64,000 nucleotides of DNA, taken from NCBI RefSeq assembly GCF_022179765.1, contig NZ_BPRE01000016.1, positions 1 to 64,000 of the forward strand, given 5' to 3'. Made by a program: the position numbers and the translations under genes. Source of the stretch: Methylorubrum suomiense. Lineage in GTDB: Bacteria > Pseudomonadota > Alphaproteobacteria > Rhizobiales > Beijerinckiaceae. This document shows, piece after piece, positions 16,955 to 26,527 of the stretch (the first letter of the stretch is position 1; each line of letters starts with the position of its first letter). Below the pieces are notes generated by a model that ran no database searches, was not told the DNA's origin, and saw only the letters and a list, made by a program, of their open reading frames with translations.

Positions 16955-18487
16955 ATGGCGCCGAGCCTGCTGCACCACCTGCTCGACCGGGCCGGCGCGG
17001 ACACGGCGGTCGCCGTCGTGGACGGCGCCGAGCATCTCACCTACGGCGCCTTCCGGGGCCGCGTCGCGATTCTGCGCGACCGCCTGAAGGGGCTCGGCCT
17101 CGGGACCGGCGACCGGGTCGCGATCCTGCTGCCGAAATCGATCCGCGAATGCGTGGCGATCTTCGCCGTTGCCGCGGCCGGCGGCGTGTTCGTGCCGATC
17201 CATCCGAGTCTTCGTCCGCGCCAAGTCCGCCACATCGTCGCCGATAGCGGTGCCCGCGCGCTGCTGACCGATCCGGGCCATGCCGAGGGCCTCGACGGGG
17301 CGCTGGACGATCTTCCGACCGTTCGCATTCTCACGGGGGAAGCGGCGGAGGCCGACGAGGCGCCACTCATCCCCGGCGAGCCGGCGCCTAGGGAATTGGC
17401 CGCGATCCTCTACACCTCGGGCTCGACCGGCCTGCCCAAGGGGGTGATGCTCTCCCACGACAACCTGCTCGCCGGCACCCGCATCGTGCGGACCTATCTC
17501 GGGATCGACGCGCACGACCGCATCCTCTCGGTGCTGCCGTTCTCGTTCGATTACGGGTTGAACCAACTCCTCACGACCGTCGAGCAGGGGGCTCGGATCG
17601 TGCTGCTGACGCCGCGGCTCGGCGATGACGTCGTCCGTGCCCTGGAGAGCCACCGCATCACCGGCCTGGCGGGCGTGCCGACCCTGTGGACGCTGCTGAC
17701 GCGGGCCGCGCCCCATCTCGCCAAGGCCGACCTGTCGGCCCTGCGCTACGTGACGAATTCCGGCGGCAGCCTCGCGGTGCCGACCATCGTGCGCCTGCGC
17801 CAGCGCCTGCCGCAGACGGAGGTCGTGCTGATGTACGGCCTCACGGAAGCCTTCCGCTCGACCTACCTGCCGCCCGCCGAGATCGACCGGCGGCCCGACT
17901 CGATCGGCCGCGCCATCCCGGAGACAGAGATCTTCCTGGTCACCCCCGATGGGCGGCGCGCCAAGCCCGGCGAGCCCGGCATCCTGCATCACCGCGGTCC
18001 CACCGTCTCGATGGGCTACTGGAAGCGGCCCGAGGACAGTGCCCGCGTGCTGGTGCCCGACCCGTTCCCGCCGGACGGCGCGGCGCCCGGCCTCGTCTGC
18101 CGCTCGGGCGACCTCGCGGTGGAGGATGCGGACGGCTTCTTCCGTTTCATCGGCCGCGAAGACGCGATGATCAAGACGCAGGGTTTTCGGGTGAGCCCCA
18201 CGGAAGTCGAGGCCGCCCTGATGGAGACCGGCGCCTTCCGCGCGGCCGCGGTGATCGGCCTGCCCGATCCGAGCCTGGGCCAGCGCATCCACGCCGTCAC
18301 CGTTCCGGCCGAGACGGCGCCCACGACGTCCGAGGTGCTGCAATCCTTGCGCAAGGCGCTCGCCCCCCACCTCGTGCCGCGCAGCATCGAGACGGTCGCC
18401 GCTCTGCCGACCACGCCCAACGGCAAGGTCGATTACAAGCGCCTCACCGCCGAGCGGGCGGCGGCGGAGATCCGGGCCGATGGGTGA
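16955..18487 (+). CDS. AMP-forming acyl-CoA/ACP ligase, exosortase A-associated type
   Basis: A 510-residue ANL-family enzyme. The adenylation signature YTSGSTGLPKG is near residue 152, then a MYGLTEAFRSTYLPP segment, the RSGDLAVEDADGFFRFIGR hinge and the terminal catalytic lysine in NGKVDYKRL. The LTEAFRSTYLPP stretch is what I recall from the exosortase A-associated ligase family (TIGR03098). It activates a carboxylate as an adenylate and passes it to CoA or, more likely here, to the adjacent carrier protein. The start at 16955 is 8 nt after the carrier gene. The substrate is unknown. An intergenic palindrome separates it from the decarboxylase gene. Confidence 0.9.
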   Translation: MAPSLLHHLLDRAGADTAVAVVDGAEHLTYGAFRGRVAILRDRLKGLGLGTGDRVAILLPKSIRECVAIFAVAAAGGVFVPIHPSLRPRQVRHIVADSGARALLTDPGHAEGLDGALDDLPTVRILTGEAAEADEAPLIPGEPAPRELAAILYTSGSTGLPKGVMLSHDNLLAGTRIVRTYLGIDAHDRILSVLPFSFDYGLNQLLTTVEQGARIVLLTPRLGDDVVRALESHRITGLAGVPTLWTLLTRAAPHLAKADLSALRYVTNSGGSLAVPTIVRLRQRLPQTEVVLMYGLTEAFRSTYLPPAEIDRRPDSIGRAIPETEIFLVTPDGRRAKPGEPGILHHRGPTVSMGYWKRPEDSARVLVPDPFPPDGAAPGLVCRSGDLAVEDADGFFRFIGREDAMIKTQGFRVSPTEVEAALMETGAFRAAAVIGLPDPSLGQRIHAVTVPAETAPTTSEVLQSLRKALAPHLVPRSIETVAALPTTPNGKVDYKRLTAERAAAEIRADG

Positions 18488-18516
18488 GGCGCCTTCTCCC
18501 GCTCATCCCACCACCA

Positions 18517-18630
18517 CCCTCATCCTGAGGTGCCTGCGCCAGCGGGTCTCGAAGGAGGGCTCCAGAGATCGTCGCGGCTTCTGGAGCCCTCCTTCGAGGC
18601 TGCGCTTCGCGCCGCACCTCAGGATGAGGG
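18517..18630. repeat. Nested intergenic palindromic element, copy A
   Basis: A 114-bp element with perfect 17-bp outer arms (18517-18533 and 18614-18630) and perfect 19-bp inner arms (18548-18566 and 18580-18598). The same design recurs at 62604-62713. It lies between the ligase and decarboxylase genes of one cassette. Transcribed, it would form a long cruciform-like hairpin. Confidence 0.9.
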
Positions 18631-18670
18631 GGAGGGTGGGAAGCGGCGTCGTGAGCGGCGGCAACGTATC

Positions 18671-19963
18671 ATGAACCACACCGCTACCCCCGATCTCGCC
18701 GCCACCCTGATCGCCGAAAACTTTTCGCGCGATGCGACCGGTGTTCTCCATGTCGGAGGCCTGCCGCTGACCGCACTCGCCGACACCTACGGCACGCCGC
18801 TCTTCGTCTACGACGCCGACGGGCTGCGCCGGGCCTACCGGGCGCTGAAGCAGGCGGTCGCCGGCTTCGCCGAGGTCGATTACTCGGTCAAAGCCAATCC
18901 CAATCCGGCGGTGATCCGCGTCTTCCACGCTGAAGGGGCCGGCGCCGAGATCGCGTCGGGCGCCGAGTTCGACGCAGCCATGCAGGCCGGCGTCCCTCCC
19001 GAAAAGATCCTGTTCGCCGGGCCGGGCAAGTCGGCCGCCGATCTCGACCGGGTGATCGGCGGCGGCATCGGCGAGATCCATCTCGAGAACCGCGAGGAGC
19101 TTTGTCGCGTGGCCGCGGCGGCCGAGCGGCACGGCACGACCGTGCGGGTGGCGCTGCGGATCAATCCCGGGGCGACGGCGCAGGGCGGGGCGATGCGCAT
19201 GGGCGGCAAGCCCTCGCCCTTCGGCTTCGACGAGGAGGACTTGTCCGAGGCCGTCGATGCGGTGGAGGCCGAGCCGCGCCTCCACCTCGTCGGGCTCCAC
19301 CTCTTCGCGGGCACGCAGGGGCTGAAGGCCGAGACGCTGCTCGGTCAATGGGCCTATGGCCTCGATCTCGCGGCGCAGATCGCCCGAAAAATCGCGCGTC
19401 CGCTGGAGACGATCGACCTCGGCGGCGGACTCGGGATCCCGTACTTTTCGGGCGATGCGACGCTCGACCTCAACGCGCTGCGGGCCGGCCTGCCGCCGCT
19501 GATCGAGACGGTCAGCACGAATCCGCTCCTGGCGGGCGCCCGCGTCGTGCTGGAACCCGGCCGCTACCTGGCCGGGCCGGCGGGCGTCTACCTGGCGCGC
19601 GTGCTGGCGGTGAAGGTGTCGCGGGGAAGCCGCTTCGTCATCACCGACGGGGGCATGCATCATCACCTCGCGGCGAGCGGCAATCTCGGCCAGATCGTCA
19701 AGCGCGACTTTCCCCTGGTGGCCGTCTCAGGCGGGGAGGGGGTCTCGCCCTGCACCGTGTCGGGGCCGCTCTGTACCCCCCTCGACGTGCTCGCCCGCGC
19801 GGCGATGCTGCCGACGCTGGCCGAGGGCGATCTCGTCGCGGTGCTGCAATCGGGCGCCTATGGGCTCACGGCCAGCCCGACCGGCTTCCTGAGCCATCCG
19901 CCCCCCGCCGAAGTGCTGGTGGACGGGGGACAAGCCGCGTCGATCCGGTCACGGGGAGACTGA
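18671..19963 (+). CDS. PLP-dependent (alanine racemase-fold) decarboxylase, exosortase A-associated type
   Basis: A 430-residue fold-type III enzyme like diaminopimelate or ornithine decarboxylases. The PLP lysine is in DYSVKANPNP (near residue 76), the phosphate-binding glycines in LGGGLGIPYF, EPGRYLAGPAG supplies a substrate-site arginine, and SGPLCTPLDVL is the usual cysteine region of the active site. The family resembles TIGR03099, which accompanies TIGR03098 ligases in exosortase A loci. It may make an amine that is joined to the carrier-bound acyl group; the amino acid used is unknown. The ATG at 18671 is preceded only by a weak ribosome-binding site. Confidence 0.9.
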   Translation: MNHTATPDLAATLIAENFSRDATGVLHVGGLPLTALADTYGTPLFVYDADGLRRAYRALKQAVAGFAEVDYSVKANPNPAVIRVFHAEGAGAEIASGAEFDAAMQAGVPPEKILFAGPGKSAADLDRVIGGGIGEIHLENREELCRVAAAAERHGTTVRVALRINPGATAQGGAMRMGGKPSPFGFDEEDLSEAVDAVEAEPRLHLVGLHLFAGTQGLKAETLLGQWAYGLDLAAQIARKIARPLETIDLGGGLGIPYFSGDATLDLNALRAGLPPLIETVSTNPLLAGARVVLEPGRYLAGPAGVYLARVLAVKVSRGSRFVITDGGMHHHLAASGNLGQIVKRDFPLVAVSGGEGVSPCTVSGPLCTPLDVLARAAMLPTLAEGDLVAVLQSGAYGLTASPTGFLSHPPPAEVLVDGGQAASIRSRGD

Positions 19964-20031
19964 GCCGAGCACCGTCCCTCTCCCCTCCACGGAAATAGGG
20001 TTTTCTCAGCGGCGCCCGCTCGCAAAGGCAC

Positions 20032-20057
20032 AAAAAACCCCGGCCTTGCGGCCGGGG
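20032..20057 (-). terminator. Rho-independent terminator of the aldehyde dehydrogenase gene
   Basis: Perfect 8-bp arms CCCCGGCC (20038-20045) and GGCCGGGG (20050-20057) with a 4-nt loop. On the minus strand the stem is followed by six Ts (20037-20032). It lies 86 nt after the stop of the minus-strand dehydrogenase. Confidence 0.9.
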
Positions 20058-20143
20058 CTGGAGGTGGTCTCGGGCTCGAAATGCTCGCGGCCGCGGTGCC
20101 GCCTCGACCCGAAAGCCGTTGCGGCGCCGATCGGGCCGATCTC

Positions 20144-21667
<1,524 letters not shown>

Positions 21668-21860
21668 CGCGTTTCCTCCGTGGCGTTCTTGGTTCGCCGA
21701 TATCGGCGTTCCGCGGGAGAGAAGGCCAGTCGGTCCATCGGATCAAGGTGGACTTTAGGCCAAAACGAAGATGCAGCGCGGCAAGACACGGAAGATCTTG
21801 GCGTTTCCGAATCAAGAAAGGAACCGTTCCAGATTTCCCGTGAACCGGTGCGTCTGCGTT

Positions 21861-23675
21861 CTACTCCCGATCCGATCGTCTGGCGACCCCGGAGCTGCGG
21901 GACGAGGTCCCGGCGGCGTCCGGCTTGACCCGGCCGGGCACGGCGTCGCGCCCGGGGGACGGGCGACTCTCCGGGATCCGGGGGCAGGGGGTGTCCAGCC
22001 CGCCGCGGTGGAGGACGAGTCCGGTGGTCCGCCCGGCCCCGTCGCCCTCGAACGTCACCTGCGCGTCGAGATCCTGCATGAAGAAGCTGCGCTCGTCCTC
22101 CGGGTGGAGGAGGTGGCGGGGCTCGCCCGTCGCCTGGGCCCAGAGCCGCCCGTTCTCCAGGCCGATCGTCAGGACGAGGCCGGGTGCCAGCGCGTAGCGT
22201 CCGGCATGGGGAGCGAGCCGCGCCGGATCGACCGGAACCTCCGCGAAGCTCCGCCGCGGCTCGGCGAGGATGCGCGCGGCCTCGGCCGGATCGATGCGCG
22301 GGGCGATGCGATCACGCCCGTTCTGATGCAGCACCAGACCGTTCGGCCGTCCGTCGGGCTCGGTGTCGAGGGTGATGCGCGCGTCGATCACCCGTGAGAA
22401 GAAGGTGCGGTCGCTCTCGGGCACGAAGGCGTTGGCCGGCTGCCCTGTGCCCTGCACCATCAGCCGCCCGCCGTCGCGGCGGAGTTCGAGGAAGAACCGG
22501 GGCCCCAGCCGGTAGATGCCGGCGTAGCGCTCCAGGATCATGTCCTCGAGGACGATCGGTTCGGGGAGATCGAGCGCGCCGAACCAGAGCGCCGCCAATT
22601 CGCGCGACATCTTCTGGGCCGGGGCGTTCTCGCTGTTGGCCAGCACGATCACCGCGAGCCGCTCCTGCGGATAGTAGTCAGTCATGGCGAGGAAGCCCGA
22701 GACCGCGCCCCCGTGCGACCACAGCCTGCGCCCATGGGCCGTGCCGACATACCAGCCGAAGCCGTAGCCGCGCCCGCCATCGTCGAACATCATCCGACGC
22801 GAGGCGTCGGAGATGACGCGCCCCGAGAACAGCGCCTCGTCCCAGGCCAGCAGATCGTCGACGGTGGAGTAGAGCCCCCCCGCCGCGTAGGCGACGGAGG
22901 AGGCCATCGGCGCCGCGTTGCGCCACTGCCCCTGACCGAAACGGTAGCCCGCGGCGCGCCGCGGCAGCAGCACGGTGGCGTCGTCGTAGCCGGTGTCCTT
23001 CAGGCCCAGGGGCGAAAGCATGTGGTCGGAGAGGTAGCGCGCATAGGGTTCGCCCGAGGCGAACTCGATCGCGAGGCCGAGCAGCAGATAGTTGGTGTTG
23101 CTGTACTCGACCCGGGCGCCGGGTTCGAACAGCAGCGGTTCGGCCGTCACCAGCTCGACCAGGGCCTTGGGCGGCCGCTCGATGCGCGAGATCGCCGGCA
23201 GGTAATCGGACAAGGCCGTGTAGTTGATGATCCCGGAGGTATGGTTGAGCAGGTGGCGCAGCCGCACGCCCTCCCAGGCCTTGGGCGCTTCCGGGTAGAA
23301 GCGGACGACCGGATCGTCGAGGGACAGCTTTCCCGCTTCGACGAGCTGGAGGATCGCGGCCGCCGTGAACTGCTTCGTCAGCGAGCCGATACGGAAATGC
23401 GTGTCGGGGGTGTTCCGCGCGTTCCACTCGCGATTGGCCCATCCATAGGCCTGCCGGAACACCGGCTTGCCGTCCTTGGCCACCAGGATCACGCCGCTCA
23501 TCAGCCCGGATTCGCGATAGGGCTCGATCAGGGCCGCCGCCCGCTTGGCATACTCGGCCGGCGCTGCCCCCGCGGGGCCCGGCAGGAGTACGAAGACGGC
23601 GAGGAGAGCGGCGAGGGGACCGGCGTGCAACGGTTCCGGGCTCCGGACGTGGCGGGTCGCATCATGGGTCGCCAT
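21861..23675 (-). CDS. Exported beta-lactamase-family serine hydrolase with C-terminal repeats
   Basis: A 604-residue protein with a hydrophobic signal (AALLAVFVLLPGPAGA). The class C beta-lactamase/DD-peptidase fold spans about residues 45-370: S98-x-x-K101 (SLTK), Y191-x-N193 (YSN) and the HGG motif near residue 325. Two similar beta-rich segments follow (from RYAGIYRLG and from PHAGRYALAPG), each with the EDERSFF or ESDRTFF pattern, like DUF3471-type tails. Such proteins are esterases or D-amino peptidases; the substrate is unknown. The last 40 residues are low complexity. It shares its orientation with exaC but starts a separate unit. Confidence 0.87.
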   Translation of the reverse strand: MATHDATRHVRSPEPLHAGPLAALLAVFVLLPGPAGAAPAEYAKRAAALIEPYRESGLMSGVILVAKDGKPVFRQAYGWANREWNARNTPDTHFRIGSLTKQFTAAAILQLVEAGKLSLDDPVVRFYPEAPKAWEGVRLRHLLNHTSGIINYTALSDYLPAISRIERPPKALVELVTAEPLLFEPGARVEYSNTNYLLLGLAIEFASGEPYARYLSDHMLSPLGLKDTGYDDATVLLPRRAAGYRFGQGQWRNAAPMASSVAYAAGGLYSTVDDLLAWDEALFSGRVISDASRRMMFDDGGRGYGFGWYVGTAHGRRLWSHGGAVSGFLAMTDYYPQERLAVIVLANSENAPAQKMSRELAALWFGALDLPEPIVLEDMILERYAGIYRLGPRFFLELRRDGGRLMVQGTGQPANAFVPESDRTFFSRVIDARITLDTEPDGRPNGLVLHQNGRDRIAPRIDPAEAARILAEPRRSFAEVPVDPARLAPHAGRYALAPGLVLTIGLENGRLWAQATGEPRHLLHPEDERSFFMQDLDAQVTFEGDGAGRTTGLVLHRGGLDTPCPRIPESRPSPGRDAVPGRVKPDAAGTSSRSSGVARRSDRE

Positions 23676-23809
23676 CGATCGGCGATCACGGTTTCGCCGC
23701 GACCCGGGGAAATGATCCCACGGCGCGTCCGGGCCGGCAACCTCCGATCGGCGGCCCCTTACGGCCCTCGGCCCCGGGCGGGCGATGACACAGCAGAGGC
23801 AGACGATTC

Positions 23810-24484
23810 ATGACGACATCCGCGCGCATCCTGCTTGCCGCCTCCCTCGTCGGTGCGGGCTTGCCTGCATCCGCGCTCTTGGCGACCGCGCCCGCGCTCG
23901 CCCAGAAGGCCGCGCCCGCGCTCGCCCAGAAGGCCGCGCCTGCGGAGAAGGCCATCCAGGCGGAGGCCGCGAAACCCGTCGTCCTGACCCAGGCCCAGAT
24001 CGACGGCGTGCTCGCGGCGCAGCCCGAACTCGCCAAGATCGATGCCGGCTCCGCCGACCAGCCCGATCCGAAGGCCGAGGCCCGGGCCCAGGAGGAGGCG
24101 GAGGCAATCGTGAAGCGCAACGGGTTCGCGTCGCTCGACGCGTTCCAGGACGCCAGCGAGAGCATCGATGCGGTGCTCGAGGGCGTCGATCCGCAGACCA
24201 AGACCTATGTCGGCGTGACGCCGTTACTCAGGAAGCAGCTTGCCGCGCTCGAAGCGGACACGACCCTGCCGGCCAAGGACAAGGCGGCGGCGGTCAAGGA
24301 GCTGAAGGGCGCCATCGCCGCAGGCGAGCCGGGCGGCAAGCCGCCGGAGGGCAACATCGCTCTGGTGACGCAGAACTACGACCGGCTGAACGCGGCGCTG
24401 GGGCCGGATGCCGGGGGTGACGAGAAGGCGGCGACTGAGAGAGCCGGTGAGACACCTGCCGACAGGGCGGCCGGCCGAAAGTAG
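23810..24484 (+). CDS. Exported protein of unknown function
   Basis: A 224-residue protein with a signal peptide (ILLAASLVGAGLPASALLATAPALAQ). After the likely cleavage site the unit APALAQKA is present twice, from an exact 24-bp tandem duplication, followed by a charged helical region with VLTQAQIDGVLAAQPELAKI and a conserved-looking middle (NGFASLDAFQDASESIDAVLEG). The tail is rich in Gly, Ala and Arg. No enzyme motif is visible. I do not recognise the family; it looks like a helical periplasmic protein. Divergent from the serine hydrolase, 134 bp apart. Confidence 0.75.
   Translation: MTTSARILLAASLVGAGLPASALLATAPALAQKAAPALAQKAAPAEKAIQAEAAKPVVLTQAQIDGVLAAQPELAKIDAGSADQPDPKAEARAQEEAEAIVKRNGFASLDAFQDASESIDAVLEGVDPQTKTYVGVTPLLRKQLAALEADTTLPAKDKAAAVKELKGAIAAGEPGGKPPEGNIALVTQNYDRLNAALGPDAGGDEKAATERAGETPADRAAGRK
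23888..23935 (+). repeat. Exact 24-bp tandem duplication
   Basis: Two identical 24-bp units at 23888-23911 and 23912-23935, in frame, doubling APALAQKA at the signal-peptide end of the preceding exported protein. The duplication could shift the signal cleavage site. Confidence 0.9.
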
Positions 24485-24663
24485 GCCGCGCGGCGAAGGC
24501 GGCGGACGCGACCCGGGGGCGGTGGCCGGGCCGGGTGTCGGCTTGGGAACGATCGGGGCGCAGGGTGCCTTTCCGCACCGACCCGTCTCCAACCCCTCAC
24601 CACAAGCGGCGGGATTCCCGCGCCCGGCCGTTTCACGCCTGGCGGTCTCAAGGCATCGCGATC

Positions 24664-25935
24664 GTGACATCCTCCCCCCGGCCCGATCCCGGCAGCGCGG
24701 CACCCGCGTCCGGGCCCACCTGGTCGGGACCGGGCTTTGCCGAGTTCGTCGGAATCGTCGCGCTGATGATGGCGGTCACCGCCATGTCGATCGACAATCT
24801 GCTGCCGGCCTTCCCGCTGATCCAGAACCGTTTCGCGGTCGCCGACGCCAACAGCCTCCAGCTCCTCGTCTACGTCTACATGATCGGCTTCGGGCTGGCG
24901 CAGATCGTCTACGGGCCGGTCTCGGACGCGCTCGGACGGCGCAAGGTCCTGCTCGCGAGCCTCGCGATCTACGCCGCGGGCTGCGTGATGGCGATGGTGG
25001 CCCCGAGCTTCGAGTGGCTGCTCGCGTCCCGCGTCATCCAGGGCATCGGCGCGGCGGCGGGCCGGGTGCTCTCCACCGCCATCGTCCGCGACCGGTTCGC
25101 GGGCCGCGAGATGGCGAGCGTGATGTCGCTCATCATGATGGTGTTCCTGATCGTGCCGATGCTGGGGCCCGCGATCGGCGCGACGATGCTGCTGCTCGGC
25201 TCCTGGCACTGGGTCTTCGTCTCGATGCTGGCCCTCAGCGGCGTGCTGGCCCTGTGGTTCGCCGCCCGCATGCCGGAGACGCTGCATCCCGAATATCGCC
25301 GCCCGCTCTCCCTCGCGGCGACGGTGCAGGCGCTGGGCACGGTTCTACGCACCCGCGTCGCCATCGGCTACGCCACGGCGCTCGGGCTGATGACCGGTTG
25401 CATCATGGGCTATGTCGGCTCGGCCCAGCAGGTGTTCGACACCGGGCTCTACCATCTGGGGAGCCTGTTCCCGGTCGCGTTCGGGCTGGTGGCGGGCGCC
25501 ATGGGCGCGGCGACGCTGGTCAATTCCCGGATCGTGCGGCGGCTCGGCATGCGCAGCCTCTCGCATGCGGGGGTCACCGCCTTCACCGCGGTCGGCCTCG
25601 TCCAGGTCGGGATCGGGCTGCACTATCAGGGGCAGCCGCCCATCGCGCTGTTCCTCGCGGTGCTGGCGCTCAACCAGTTCCTGATCAGCTTCGTCATGCC
25701 GAATTTCAACGCGCTGGCGTTGCAGCCGCTCGGCGCCATCGCCGGCACCGCCTCCTCGTTCCTCGGCTTCTACACGACCATGCTCGGCGCCCTGTGCGGC
25801 TGGCTGATCGGGCGCGCCTTCGACGGAACGGTGATGCCGGTGGCGATCGGCTACGCGGTGCTGGGCGGCCTCTCGCTCCTCGTCGTGGCCTGGACCGAGC
25901 GGGGGCGCCTGTATCGCGCAGGGATTTCCGGTTGA
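24664..25935 (+). CDS. MFS multidrug exporter (Bcr/CflA type)
   Basis: A 423-residue inner-membrane protein with about 12 hydrophobic spans. Near the start are MSIDNLLPAFPLI and the loop motif GPVSDALGRRKVLL (MFS motif A), then SRVIQGIGAAAGRV (motif C region). This is the drug:proton antiporter-1 Bcr/CflA pattern. I chose the GTG at 24664 because the longer frame adds an Arg-rich, non-membrane leader. Likely exports a small drug or metabolite; the substrate is not predictable. No adjacent regulator is visible. Confidence 0.87.
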   Translation: MTSSPRPDPGSAAPASGPTWSGPGFAEFVGIVALMMAVTAMSIDNLLPAFPLIQNRFAVADANSLQLLVYVYMIGFGLAQIVYGPVSDALGRRKVLLASLAIYAAGCVMAMVAPSFEWLLASRVIQGIGAAAGRVLSTAIVRDRFAGREMASVMSLIMMVFLIVPMLGPAIGATMLLLGSWHWVFVSMLALSGVLALWFAARMPETLHPEYRRPLSLAATVQALGTVLRTRVAIGYATALGLMTGCIMGYVGSAQQVFDTGLYHLGSLFPVAFGLVAGAMGAATLVNSRIVRRLGMRSLSHAGVTAFTAVGLVQVGIGLHYQGQPPIALFLAVLALNQFLISFVMPNFNALALQPLGAIAGTASSFLGFYTTMLGALCGWLIGRAFDGTVMPVAIGYAVLGGLSLLVVAWTERGRLYRAGISG

Positions 25936-26014
25936 TGGGCCGATCCGCTTAACCGCCGATTCAGCCTGTGGCCACACGCTCCGCGGACAGCTTTCCTGCC
26001 TCGGAGCGTCCCCC

Positions 26015-26527
26015 GTGTTCGGTTCTGCCCAGAACGGCGTCCTTCTCGCCGCCCGCCTCCTCATGGCCGCGGCGCTTCTGCCGACGGGCATCGCGCGGGC
26101 GCTCAACGTGTCGGGCTTCGCCCTGACGCTGGCCGGCGCGGGTTGCCCGGCCCCGAACGCGGTCGCGACGGCGGCGGTGATCGTCCAAGTGTTCGGGCCC
26201 CTCGCCCTGATCCTCGGCGTGATGCCGCGCATCACCGGGCTCGTCATGGCCCTCTTCGTCGCCGCGATGGCGGCCCTGCTCCACCCGTTCTGGGTCTATG
26301 TCGGGGGCAGCGCCGTGACCGAGCGCAGCTTCTTCCTGGCCGATCTGGGCCTCGCCGGCGCGTTCCTGATGTACGCCATGACCGGCCCCGGCGCCTGGAG
26401 CTGGCAGGGCTATTTCGCCCGCTCGGGCGGCGGTTCGGAGCCGGTGCGGGCCCCGGCGCGGGCGCCCGCGAAGAAGGCGCCGGTCAAGCGCGCGGGCGGT
26501 CGGGCTCCGGCGCGGGCGGCGGCGTGA
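26015..26527 (+). CDS. DoxX family membrane protein
   Basis: A 170-residue protein with four hydrophobic spans. It matches DoxX-like proteins (LLAARLLMAAALLPTGIARAL at the start; VFGPLALILGVMPRITGLVMALF in the middle; a final TERSFFLADLGLAGAFLMY). The start is a GTG with GGAGCG 8 nt upstream. DoxX proteins are linked to quinone/redox stress in some bacteria, but their activity is poorly defined. The C-terminal 35 residues are a basic Ala/Arg/Lys tail. The last 44 nt overlap the convergent MFS gene. A single TTAACC half-site (25950) lies upstream; I give it no weight. Confidence 0.82.
   Translation: MFGSAQNGVLLAARLLMAAALLPTGIARALNVSGFALTLAGAGCPAPNAVATAAVIVQVFGPLALILGVMPRITGLVMALFVAAMAALLHPFWVYVGGSAVTERSFFLADLGLAGAFLMYAMTGPGAWSWQGYFARSGGGSEPVRAPARAPAKKAPVKRAGGRAPARAAA

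Noticed and set aside
25950..25965. CtrA-type site before the DoxX gene
   Set aside because: Only one half-site (TTAACC) is present; no second TTAA at 7-bp spacing.
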